Made by a program: the position numbers and the translations under genes. Under the pieces are notes generated by a model, which saw only the letters and a program-made list of their open reading frames with translations, was not told the DNA's origin and made no database searches. From positions 1 to 6,872 of the forward strand of contig JACRAG010000514.1 of the NCBI GenBank assembly GCA_016213455.1: a stretch of DNA of 6,872 bases. Direction: 5' to 3'. This document shows, piece by piece, positions 1 through 5,674 of this stretch (position 1 is the first letter of the stretch; the number at the start of each line of letters is the position of its first letter). Source of the stretch: Anaerolineae bacterium (GTDB taxonomy: Bacteria > Chloroflexota > Anaerolineae > Anaerolineales > Anaerolineaceae).

Positions 1-590
1 ATGAAGGTGGTGCCCATTTCGGGGGTCATGGAGAACGAACCGTTGACGGTCGGGTCCGCGCCGCCAATCACCACCGGGTGGATGGTACGGTAAATGCGGA
101 TGGAGAAGAAAGTTAACGGCACCGAGATGAAACCGATGATCGCGTAGACTGCGCCAAAGCGCGCGCGTTTTTCGGGGTCTTCCACGCCCTGCCGCAGCAT
201 CAGGTAAGCCGCATAGACCAGTTCCATGATCGTTGCAGTAGTCAGGCGCGGGTCCCAGGTCCACCAGGTGTTCCAGATGGGGCGCGCCCAGATGGAACCA
301 GTGATGATGTTGATCAGCATGAAGGTCAGGCCGATTTCAATCGCGCCCAATCCCACCAGATCCCAAATGGACTTGCGTGTGATCAGGGAGGCAACACCCG
401 CCACCACCGCAGCCAGGAAGCCCAGCATACCCACCCAGCCGGCGGCGACATGGAAGTAGAACACCTTTTGCACCGGCCCCATTACACGCTCCACGGGCGC
501 ATAGAAGAACACCATGGCGGTCGCAACTGCCAGCGCCAGCAGCGCAATGGCATCCACCACAAGCAGCAAGCGAGGTTGTGATTTCATCAT
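1..590 (-). CDS. ccmC: Haem exporter/handling protein CcmC, C-terminus cut by window edge
   Basis: CcmC is an integral membrane protein that binds haem at the outer face of the membrane and passes it to the chaperone CcmE, working with the CcmAB transporter. The reading frame starts at ATG 588-590 and stays open to the left edge, giving 196 residues. CcmC is usually about 240 residues, so roughly 40-50 are missing. The tryptophan-rich WWD segment is at residues 101-117 (WARPIWNTWWTWDPRLT). Two expected external haem-ligand histidines are visible: H47 in FYFHVAAGW and H171 in YRTIHP. Hydrophobic segments lie at about 8-30, 44-70, 82-100, 119-133 and 146-163. A GGAGG ribosome site (592-596) precedes the start, which overlaps the ccmB stop as ATGA. 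A second ATG follows directly, so the start could be one codon later. Identification is firm because the WWD loop and both histidines agree. Confidence 0.93.
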   Translation of the reverse strand, partial: MMKSQPRLLLVVDAIALLALAVATAMVFFYAPVERVMGPVQKVFYFHVAAGWVGMLGFLAAVVAGVASLITRKSIWDLVGLGAIEIGLTFMLINIITGSIWARPIWNTWWTWDPRLTTATIMELVYAAYLMLRQGVEDPEKRARFGAVYAIIGFISVPLTFFSIRIYRTIHPVVIGGADPTVNGSFSMTPEMGTTF

Positions 591-1264
591 TCCTCCACAA
601 TAAACTCAAAGACCATGAACGCCGCTGCCGTGAAAACCACGTCATACACCAGCAGCAGGTTAATCCATGGAACAACTTCTTCGGCAGGCAAGGCCTGTAA
701 AAAGCCGCTGGAAGCCTTCACCGCGGCGACCAGTATGGGAATCACCACCGGGAACAGCAAAATGGGCAGCAGCATGTCGCGTGTGCGGGTCTGAACCGCC
801 ATGGTCGCCAGCAGCGTCCCGACCGCGGTGTAACCCTCCGCACCCAGCAGGATGACGAGCAGCAGACCGGGTTGGGCCAGCAGGTTGGTGTTGTACAGCA
901 CACTGTAAACCGGCAGCACGATTGCAGCCACCACCAGCATAAACACCAGATTGGCAGCAGCCTTGCCAAAGTAAATCGCGGTACGATCCACCGGCGCCAA
1001 CAGCAGACCATCCAGGCAGCCGCGGTCCTTTTCAATCGCCAACGAGCGGTTGAGCCCCAGCGTGCCGGCAAAAACAAAGGTGGTCCACAGCACGCCGGAT
1101 GTCACCGTGGCGCGCGTGGAAGCATCCAGCTCCAGCGCAAAATTGAAGATCAAGATCACCAACAGGGCAAAAACCAGCATCGCCGAGAGCAGCTCACGGC
1201 TGCGCAGCTCGGCTGCCAGGTCCTTCCAAACCACAGCGCCCATCGCGCGAAAGAAAGCGCTCAT
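587..1264 (-). CDS. ccmB: CcmB, membrane subunit of the cytochrome c maturation ABC transporter
   Basis: This is the permease partner of CcmA. In System I, CcmAB uses ATP hydrolysis to release holo-CcmE from the CcmC-haem complex. The protein has 225 residues, close to the family's usual length of about 220. Six hydrophobic segments are visible at roughly residues 25-44, 55-74, 99-123, 130-156, 164-185 and 200-222. Two regions typical of CcmB can be seen: the acidic/basic stretch EKDRGCLDGLLLAPVDR (78-94) between membrane segments 2 and 3, and RDMLLPILLFPVVIPIL (162-178). The start ATG overlaps the ccmA stop by four bases (ATGA), with an AGGAGG ribosome site at 1271-1276 inside the end of ccmA. 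The stop overlaps the ccmC start in the same way, so translation of ccmA, ccmB and ccmC is probably coupled. Confidence 0.94.
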   Translation of the reverse strand: MSAFFRAMGAVVWKDLAAELRSRELLSAMLVFALLVILIFNFALELDASTRATVTSGVLWTTFVFAGTLGLNRSLAIEKDRGCLDGLLLAPVDRTAIYFGKAAANLVFMLVVAAIVLPVYSVLYNTNLLAQPGLLLVILLGAEGYTAVGTLLATMAVQTRTRDMLLPILLFPVVIPILVAAVKASSGFLQALPAEEVVPWINLLLVYDVVFTAAAFMVFEFIVEE

Positions 1265-2001
1265 GGGGCGCCTCCTGGAAGCGCTTTGGCGGCTTCCAAT
1301 GACTGGCGGTAAAACGCCAGCAGACCGTCACGGGCCAGGGCGCTGCGCGCCGAACTGGCTGTGATATTGCCACGTGTGAGCACATCAAAGCGGCTGGCGA
1401 GGTCTTCCACGCGTGACAAATCGTGCGAGGTCATCACAACGGTTCGCCCGCGCGCCGCCACATTCCGCAGCACATCGTCCAGCATCTCACAGGCATCCTG
1501 ATCCAACCCGGTATGCGGCTCATCCAGCAGGAGCAGTTCCGGGTCGTGGATGATAGCCCGACCGATCGCCAGGCGCTGCTGCATGCCACGTGAAAAAGTG
1601 CGCACCAGGTCGCGCCGGCGGGCTTCCAGGCCGACCAGGCCCAGCACCTCCGTGATGCGGTCACCCATGCGCTCCACGCCGTACATGCGCGCGTAAAAGC
1701 GCAGATTCTCCTCCGCAGTCAGGTCGCCGTAAAGCAGCGGCAGGTGCGAAACCACGCCCAATTTGCGCCGCACTGCAGAAGACGGGCGCGGCAGGTCATG
1801 ACCGGCGACGCGCACTTTGCCCAGGGTTGGACTGGATAGAGACGAGAGAATGCGCAAAAAAGTCGTCTTGCCAGCGCCATTGGGACCCAGCAGCGCCACA
1901 AATTCGCCTGGCATGGCCTGAAACTCCAGGTTGCGCAGGACGACCTTGGGGCCAAAACGCTTGATCAGCTTTGAAACATCGATGAGCGGCGCGTCAGGCA
2001 T
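1261..2001 (-). CDS. ccmA: CcmA, ATP-binding subunit of the cytochrome c maturation ABC transporter
   Basis: This is the cytoplasmic ATPase that drives the CcmABCD step of haem delivery. The 246 residues contain, in order, Walker A GPNGAGKT (39-46), a signature motif FSRGM (136-140) in place of LSGGQ, Walker B LLLLDEP (156-162), the D-loop GLD (165-167) and the H-loop histidine H193 in MTSHD. The position where many ABC ATPases carry the Q-loop glutamine holds histidine (H86 in GVVSHLPLLYGDLT). I believe this is common among CcmA-like proteins, but I cannot check it. The length slightly exceeds that of proteobacterial CcmA (about 205), owing to a C-terminal tail after residue 210. The start lies three bases after the stop of the cytochrome gene, with a weak GGAAA ribosome site inside that gene. 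Taken alone the motifs only prove an ABC ATPase; the adjacent ccmB and ccmC make it CcmA. Confidence 0.93.
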   Translation of the reverse strand: MPDAPLIDVSKLIKRFGPKVVLRNLEFQAMPGEFVALLGPNGAGKTTFLRILSSLSSPTLGKVRVAGHDLPRPSSAVRRKLGVVSHLPLLYGDLTAEENLRFYARMYGVERMGDRITEVLGLVGLEARRRDLVRTFSRGMQQRLAIGRAIIHDPELLLLDEPHTGLDQDACEMLDDVLRNVAARGRTVVMTSHDLSRVEDLASRFDVLTRGNITASSARSALARDGLLAFYRQSLEAAKALPGGAP

Positions 2002-2004
2002 GGA

Positions 2005-3915
2005 CTATTTTCCGGCGACCGTTTTCATCTGCTGCAGGCGCGCTTTCAATTCTGCCCGCCGTTCGCGATAGGCTTCATCTGGAATCTTCCCCGCCTGGTG
2101 CAGATCGTCCAGCGCCAGGATGGCGTCCACCAAGTCGTCTTCCGTTTCCACCGCCACCGAATCTTCATCGGCGTCATCCGGTGCCGCCTTATTCCGCTCG
2201 CGCAGGAACCAATAGCCCGCACCCACCAGCACCAACCCGAATGCGCCCAGGCCAATCATCAGGCCAGGCAGATTGTTGCCGGTTGTTCCGGTTTGTGCGG
2301 CGGCTGCGCCGGAAAGGTTGATGGTCAGATTGCTGCCACCTTTCAAACCCGCTCCGGTAAAGAGTTGGAAAGTCATGCCTTGCACGTCGCGCGAGCCGGA
2401 TGCCATGAGTTGATCGCTTTGCAGCTTAACCCCGCCAGGCGGGAGCATGACCACAGCGGCGTTCACATCGAAGGGCAGCGCCAGGTCCAGCTTTAATTTG
2501 CGGTCGTAGGCCATATCATACGAGAACAGCACCTGTGATTGCGCATTAGGCTGAATGGGCTGCAGATCGCTGAAACCCTTTTCTGTCGCGATGAAGCGGT
2601 CACCCAGCGCACCGCCATCGAACTGCAGGTTGCCGGCGCCTTCCGGCAGGTCAAAAGTCAACACACCCTTCTCCCCATCCGGCACAATCAACTGCCCGGA
2701 AGGATTGGTGACAATGAACAATTCCACCACCTGCACTGTGCCAGGTGTGTTGAAATCAAAGAATACGTGCATGCGGTCAATCAACAGACCGGAGGTATCC
2801 CGGCTGATCGGTGAAACCGGCACCGGCAGTTCGGCTGAACCGGTGGTGATGTCAGAACTGTGCAAAATGTCCGAGTTGAAATCAAAGCCATCGGAAGTGA
2901 CTTTGACCATATAAGCCATGCCGTCTTTGACGTCCACATTCTCAAAGGTATAGCTGCCGTCTGCCTTGGAGGTGGATTCGAGTTCCATGACCTGGGTCAT
3001 GTTCTCAAAGCCCATCAACACCACCGGCAACCCGCCCGGCGCAGCTTCACCGGAGCTGAACGAAATCTTACCGTTGAGGGTGAAGGTACGCGCGCCTTGT
3101 GGGGTCTGGGTGGCATCCGGGTCTGCGGTCGCTTCGCTGCCGGCAGCCGCGGGGGTGCTGGTAGGTTGCACCGCACCGCTCGTGTTTGCGCTGCCCGTTT
3201 CAGGGGCTGCCGTGGGTGCGCTCCCTTGCGCAGGAATTGCCAGCGAACGTGTATAGCTGATCGCGGCAGCAATTTCTTCTTGCGACAGGGTGTCCGCGAA
3301 GGCAGGCATCTGGTTGTTACCGTTGGCGGTCGACTGCTCCAATTCACCCAGTGCTGTCGCGCTGATGAATTCCAGGTTGGTCAAATCAGGGCCTTTTTGG
3401 CTGATGCCTTTGGCATCCGGACCGTGACACGAGGCGCACTGTGCGTCATATACGCTTTTGCCCAGCTCCAATTCGCTCTGGGTGATGTGCAGCGCCTGGG
3501 CGTAAGCCGCCACATCCCAACGCTGGCGATCGCTCAGGCTTTCAACAAAGCCCGGCATGAACTTTTCCAGCCGCCCGTTGGTGATCAACGCATACCAATC
3601 CGAGAGCGTCGCGGCGCGGGCCACCTCACTGCTGCCAATGGCGGGCGGAGGCTCGGGCAGTTTATCGGACTGCGCGCCATCGCCCATACCGGTCGCGCCG
3701 TGACAGGGTTCGCACTTTTCCGCATAAACCGCCGCGCCCTCATTCACATCCGGCGGAAGCAGCGGAAATTTCGCCGCTTCTGGCGCTGCCTGGGGTTGGG
3801 ACGACACCGGCACATAATCCGGCGGCGGGGTAACGTCTGCAGCCAGCGAAACAGCTGAACAGGCAGCCAGGCCAAACCCGGCCATAATCACAATGCCGCG
3901 TAACAATAATTTCAT
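2005..3915 (-). CDS. Lipoprotein di-haem cytochrome c with beta domains, C-terminal membrane anchor and CcmI-like tail
   Basis: This is a 636-residue multidomain c-type cytochrome, probably facing outward and an electron carrier. The start at 3913-3915 gives a signal sequence MKLLLRGIVIMAGFGLAAC with lipobox LAAC (C19), has a GGTGA ribosome site, and avoids overlapping the upstream gene. Two cytochrome c domains follow. The first has CEPCH (68-72) with candidate axial methionine M120 (KFMPGF); the second has CASCH (160-164) with M203 (QMPAF). A Pro/Thr/Ala/Ser-rich linker spans about 231-276. Next comes a carboxypeptidase-regulatory-like beta sandwich (about 276-371, with KADGSYTFENV) and a second beta-rich region (about 381-526). 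A membrane helix lies at about 549-571, and the acidic, helical C-terminal tail carries GKIPDEAY. The tail matches a segment of the neighbouring zinc-ribbon protein. The gene lies between the zinc-ribbon gene and ccmA. It may be a client of the Ccm machinery or take part in it; I do not recognise a named family for the whole architecture. Confidence 0.88.
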   Translation of the reverse strand: MKLLLRGIVIMAGFGLAACSAVSLAADVTPPPDYVPVSSQPQAAPEAAKFPLLPPDVNEGAAVYAEKCEPCHGATGMGDGAQSDKLPEPPPAIGSSEVARAATLSDWYALITNGRLEKFMPGFVESLSDRQRWDVAAYAQALHITQSELELGKSVYDAQCASCHGPDAKGISQKGPDLTNLEFISATALGELEQSTANGNNQMPAFADTLSQEEIAAAISYTRSLAIPAQGSAPTAAPETGSANTSGAVQPTSTPAAAGSEATADPDATQTPQGARTFTLNGKISFSSGEAAPGGLPVVLMGFENMTQVMELESTSKADGSYTFENVDVKDGMAYMVKVTSDGFDFNSDILHSSDITTGSAELPVPVSPISRDTSGLLIDRMHVFFDFNTPGTVQVVELFIVTNPSGQLIVPDGEKGVLTFDLPEGAGNLQFDGGALGDRFIATEKGFSDLQPIQPNAQSQVLFSYDMAYDRKLKLDLALPFDVNAAVVMLPPGGVKLQSDQLMASGSRDVQGMTFQLFTGAGLKGGSNLTINLSGAAAAQTGTTGNNLPGLMIGLGAFGLVLVGAGYWFLRERNKAAPDDADEDSVAVETEDDLVDAILALDDLHQAGKIPDEAYRERRAELKARLQQMKTVAGK

Positions 3916-3919
3916 ATTT

Positions 3920-3924
3920 TCACC
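3920..3924 (-). promoter_or_regulatory. Ribosome binding site deciding the di-haem cytochrome start
   Basis: On the minus strand GGTGA lies four bases before ATG 3913-3915. The frame stays open to an upstream ATG at 3955-3957. That earlier start would add 14 polar residues ahead of the signal peptide, overlap the upstream gene, and has no clear ribosome site. The GGTGA site plus the clean lipobox signal favour the downstream start. Confidence 0.55.
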
Positions 3925-3935
3925 GTGAAACCGTA

Positions 3936-4469
3936 TCACTTGATCACCGTTCCGCATACCGAGCAGAATCGGTCAGATTTTTGAACCGGTTTTCCGCACT
4001 TCGGGCAAAATCCACCCGATTTTTCCTGGCGCTGCTTTTTTCGCTGCATGATCAGCTCTTCCACTTCATCAGCAGCGGCGCCGGAGCGCACCGAACCCGG
4101 ACCGCCTACCATAGCCACCGCCGCATCGGCCCGACGGGCAGCTACCACCCGTTCCACACGCTCTTCAGCCGTGCCGCCGCGGTCAGCACCCTGCAGCCCA
4201 TCCAGCCGGCGCAGCACAGCCGCAGCCTGCTGCAGCAGCAGCGCACGTTGAGCCGGATAATCCTCGGCGGGGATCTTCCCCAGGCCGTTGTCAAAATCCA
4301 GTTCTTGCAGAGCGTTCAACAGCCGGTCGCGTTCTGCCAGCAGCGAGGAAAGATCATGCTCACGGGCATCCGGGGCAGATTCCACGTCACGGGTTAGAAA
4401 CGGTCGAGCCACAAACAAGCCGACGACCACCGTCAGCGCCAGAATGAGAAAGATGGAACCCAGATCCAT
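3936..4469 (-). CDS. CcmI-like membrane protein with C-terminal zinc ribbon
   Basis: The chosen start gives 177 residues. The N-terminal membrane helix (about 3-21, LGSIFLILALTVVVGLFVA) is followed by RPFLTRD, so the positive-inside rule places the rest in the cytoplasm. Residues 40-89 form a predicted helical pair with the motif ERDRLLNALQELDFDN then GKIPAEDY, resembling the cytoplasmic loop of CcmI/CycH proteins. After a basic, low-complexity middle comes a zinc ribbon, CPKC (155-158) and CSVC (169-172), ending near the C-terminus. No TPR repeats are present, so it cannot do the apocytochrome-chaperone job of the periplasmic half of classical CcmI in the usual way. It lies 16 bases after ccmG and 20 before the cytochrome gene. 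An ATG 84 bases upstream (4551-4553) would add a basic, non-membrane extension inside ccmG and is unlikely. The role is inferred from context and the motif; zinc binding is inferred from the four cysteines. Confidence 0.85.
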   Translation of the reverse strand: MDLGSIFLILALTVVVGLFVARPFLTRDVESAPDAREHDLSSLLAERDRLLNALQELDFDNGLGKIPAEDYPAQRALLLQQAAAVLRRLDGLQGADRGGTAEERVERVVAARRADAAVAMVGGPGSVRSGAAADEVEELIMQRKKQRQEKSGGFCPKCGKPVQKSDRFCSVCGTVIK

Positions 4470-4480
4470 GCTGCAATGAT

Positions 4481-4486
4481 CTCCTC
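4481..4486 (-). promoter_or_regulatory. Ribosome binding site of the CcmI-like gene, touching the ccmG stop
   Basis: GAGGAG on the minus strand abuts the ccmG TAG (4486-4488), sharing one base, and lies 11 bases before ATG 4467-4469. The spacing is slightly long but no better in-frame start exists nearby. It supports the start that puts the membrane helix at the very N-terminus. Confidence 0.5.
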
Positions 4487-5049
4487 TACTCGATGAACGA
4501 ATCCACAGCGCTGATGATTTCTTGCGTGGATGTGAACGGCCCAATTTTGACAAACTTCAAGGTGCCGTCGGAACCGATAATATAAGTCTCAGGCACACCG
4601 CGAATGCGGAACATCTGCGACACCTTGGTGCGCAGGTCAGGCCCATTGGGATAGGTAATGCCAAACTGCTCGAGATAACCGCGCGATTTCGGCTCTGTAT
4701 CCACGTAGGCCAGGCCCAAAAACACGACTTTGTCGTTTTCCTTGTAGAACTGGAAGGCCTCTTCCAATTCGCGCGCTTCCTGCTCGCAAGGTTTGCACCA
4801 CGAGGCCCAGAAGTTCAACACAATCACCTTGCCGGCCAAATCAGCGCTGCTGATGGCCTGTCCATCAAAGGTGGTCATGTTGATTTCAGGAACGGGATCC
4901 CCCACGACAATCGGTCCACTCATTGTCCGGCGCAATCCAACCGCGATCAGAGCAAGAAAACCAAGTAAAAGTGCAAATGCCAACACAACCGCCCACATGG
5001 GTAGCTTGCGGGCGGGGGCAGTTTCAGAATGCGTTTGGGGCGTCTCCAT
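4486..5049 (-). CDS. ccmG: CcmG/ResA-type membrane-anchored thiol:disulfide oxidoreductase
   Basis: This thioredoxin-fold protein reduces the CXXCH cysteines of apocytochromes outside the membrane so that haem can be attached, probably together with CcmH. The 187 residues comprise a short cytoplasmic N-terminus, a membrane helix at about 18-40, and an external thioredoxin domain from about 50. The active site is WCKPC (W84-C88) preceded by VLNFWAS. The cis-proline is P153 in GVPETYIIG, the GVPET form typical of CcmG/ResA/TlpA proteins, followed by the strand turn SDGTL. Length matches the family. The start has AAGG close by and AAGGAG further upstream; the ccmH stop is 24 bases away. TlpA or ResA would be equally valid family names. 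The neighbouring ccmH favours the CcmG name. Confidence 0.92.
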   Translation of the reverse strand: METPQTHSETAPARKLPMWAVVLAFALLLGFLALIAVGLRRTMSGPIVVGDPVPEINMTTFDGQAISSADLAGKVIVLNFWASWCKPCEQEARELEEAFQFYKENDKVVFLGLAYVDTEPKSRGYLEQFGITYPNGPDLRTKVSQMFRIRGVPETYIIGSDGTLKFVKIGPFTSTQEIISAVDSFIE

Positions 5050-5073
5050 GAACCTTGCTTTCTCCTTCAGCCA

Positions 5074-5556
5074 TTAATCAACTTTGCGTAATTCTTCTTC
5101 TACACGCTTTAAGTCATCTTCAGCCAGGGGAACATCCACTTTGGCTGCCGGCAAAACCGGTTTACGCATGCTCTGCAAAACACGCGCCACCAGAACCGCG
5201 CCAGCCAGAATGATCACCGGTGGGAGCACATACACCAACCAGTTCAAACCACTGCGCGGCGGTTCAGACAGTACCCGGTCGCCATATTGCTGTGCGAAAT
5301 ACTGGCGAATTTGTTCGTCGGACCAACCTTCGGAAAGTTTCAGCCGGATCAGGTCGCGCCATTCCTGGCAGGCCTGGGTTGGGCATACATCCAGGGGAAT
5401 ATTCTCGCACACCGGGCAGTAGAGCTGCTTGGCAACACGATTCACATCATCATCTGAAGGAGTCGGAACTTGCGCAAACACGCCAACCGGACTGAGAAGA
5501 ATCCCGGCAAGGACGACGAAGAGCAGGGCAAAGCGGGCTGCAGAATATTTCGTCAT
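5074..5556 (-). CDS. ccmH: CcmH, thiol-reducing apocytochrome-binding protein, with extra cysteine pair
   Basis: CcmH (CcmL/CycL family) presents reduced CXXCH apocytochrome to the haem lyase. The 160 residues start with a signal peptide (to about residue 28, FAQ). The active motif YCPVC follows, with cysteines C47 and C50, then the three-helix bundle containing EWRDLIRLKLSEGWSDEQI. The family motif QQYGDRVLSEPP (89-100) is next, then a membrane helix (about 106-126) and a charged tail ending EEDDLK-like residues (AEDDLKRVEEELRKVD). Two further cysteines, C58 and C63 in DVCPTQACQEW, replace the usual Ser/Ala-rich segment after the active site. This is the first gene of the operon: it has an AAGG ribosome site and a candidate promoter about 35 bases upstream. 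CcmH identity is firm; the role of C58/C63 is unknown to me. Confidence 0.93.
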   Translation of the reverse strand: MTKYSAARFALLFVVLAGILLSPVGVFAQVPTPSDDDVNRVAKQLYCPVCENIPLDVCPTQACQEWRDLIRLKLSEGWSDEQIRQYFAQQYGDRVLSEPPRSGLNWLVYVLPPVIILAGAVLVARVLQSMRKPVLPAAKVDVPLAEDDLKRVEEELRKVD

Positions 5557-5589
5557 AAGATGACCTTTTTGAACATGAAAATCGTACTA

Positions 5590-5598
5590 ATCTTACCA
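5590..5598 (-). promoter_or_regulatory. Candidate extended -10 promoter of the ccm operon
   Basis: On the minus strand TGG directly precedes TAAGAT, an extended -10 (TGnTAnnnT) for a housekeeping sigma factor. No convincing -35 sits 16-18 bases upstream (the hexamer there is AGCTGT), which is tolerable with an extended -10. Transcription would start near 5583, leaving a leader of about 27 bases that contains the AAGG ribosome site of ccmH. This is inferred from sequence only. Confidence 0.45.
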
Positions 5599-5657
5599 GA
5601 TTCAATTAAGAAACAGCTTAACATTGTGAAAGTTTGGGCAATCTTGTTTCGCAGATT

Positions 5658-5666
5658 TGGTACACT
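5658..5666 (+). promoter_or_regulatory. Candidate extended -10 promoter of the M28 peptidase gene
   Basis: TGG followed by TACACT forms an extended -10 element on the plus strand. Initiation 6-8 bases downstream would fall at about 5672-5674, immediately before ATG 5675-5677, giving a leaderless or nearly leaderless mRNA. There is no purine-rich ribosome site before this ATG, which agrees. No -35 at the right distance is seen: TTGTTT at 5644-5649 is only 11 bases away. Confidence 0.4.
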
Positions 5667-5674
5667 CAATTCAC

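Noticed and set aside
872..1312. A 146-residue plus-strand open frame opposite ccmB
   Set aside because: It is antisense to a well-supported membrane protein gene; its glutamine/histidine-rich content is the complement of hydrophobic codons.
2770..3090. Carboxypeptidase activity in the cytochrome protein, from its carboxypeptidase-regulatory-like domain
   Set aside because: Only the beta-sandwich accessory fold is suggested; no zinc-carboxypeptidase motif is present, so no enzymatic claim is justified.
2860..3858. A 332-residue plus-strand open frame opposite the di-haem cytochrome gene
   Set aside because: It lies wholly antisense to a gene with two CXXCH motifs, a signal peptide and clear domains. 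Its translation is arginine-rich with no recognisable domain, as expected from antisense reading of GC-rich coding sequence.
3916..3957. An upstream ATG start for the di-haem cytochrome
   Set aside because: It adds 14 polar residues before an otherwise perfect lipoprotein signal, overlaps the preceding gene, and lacks a ribosome site.
4470..4553. An upstream ATG start for the CcmI-like gene inside ccmG
   Set aside because: The extension is basic and would bury the N-terminal membrane helix; GAGGAG at 4481-4486 supports the downstream ATG.
5644..5666. TTGTTT as a -35 paired with TACACT as -10 for the M28 gene
   Set aside because: The spacer is only 11 bases, far too short; the extended -10 alone is the better reading.
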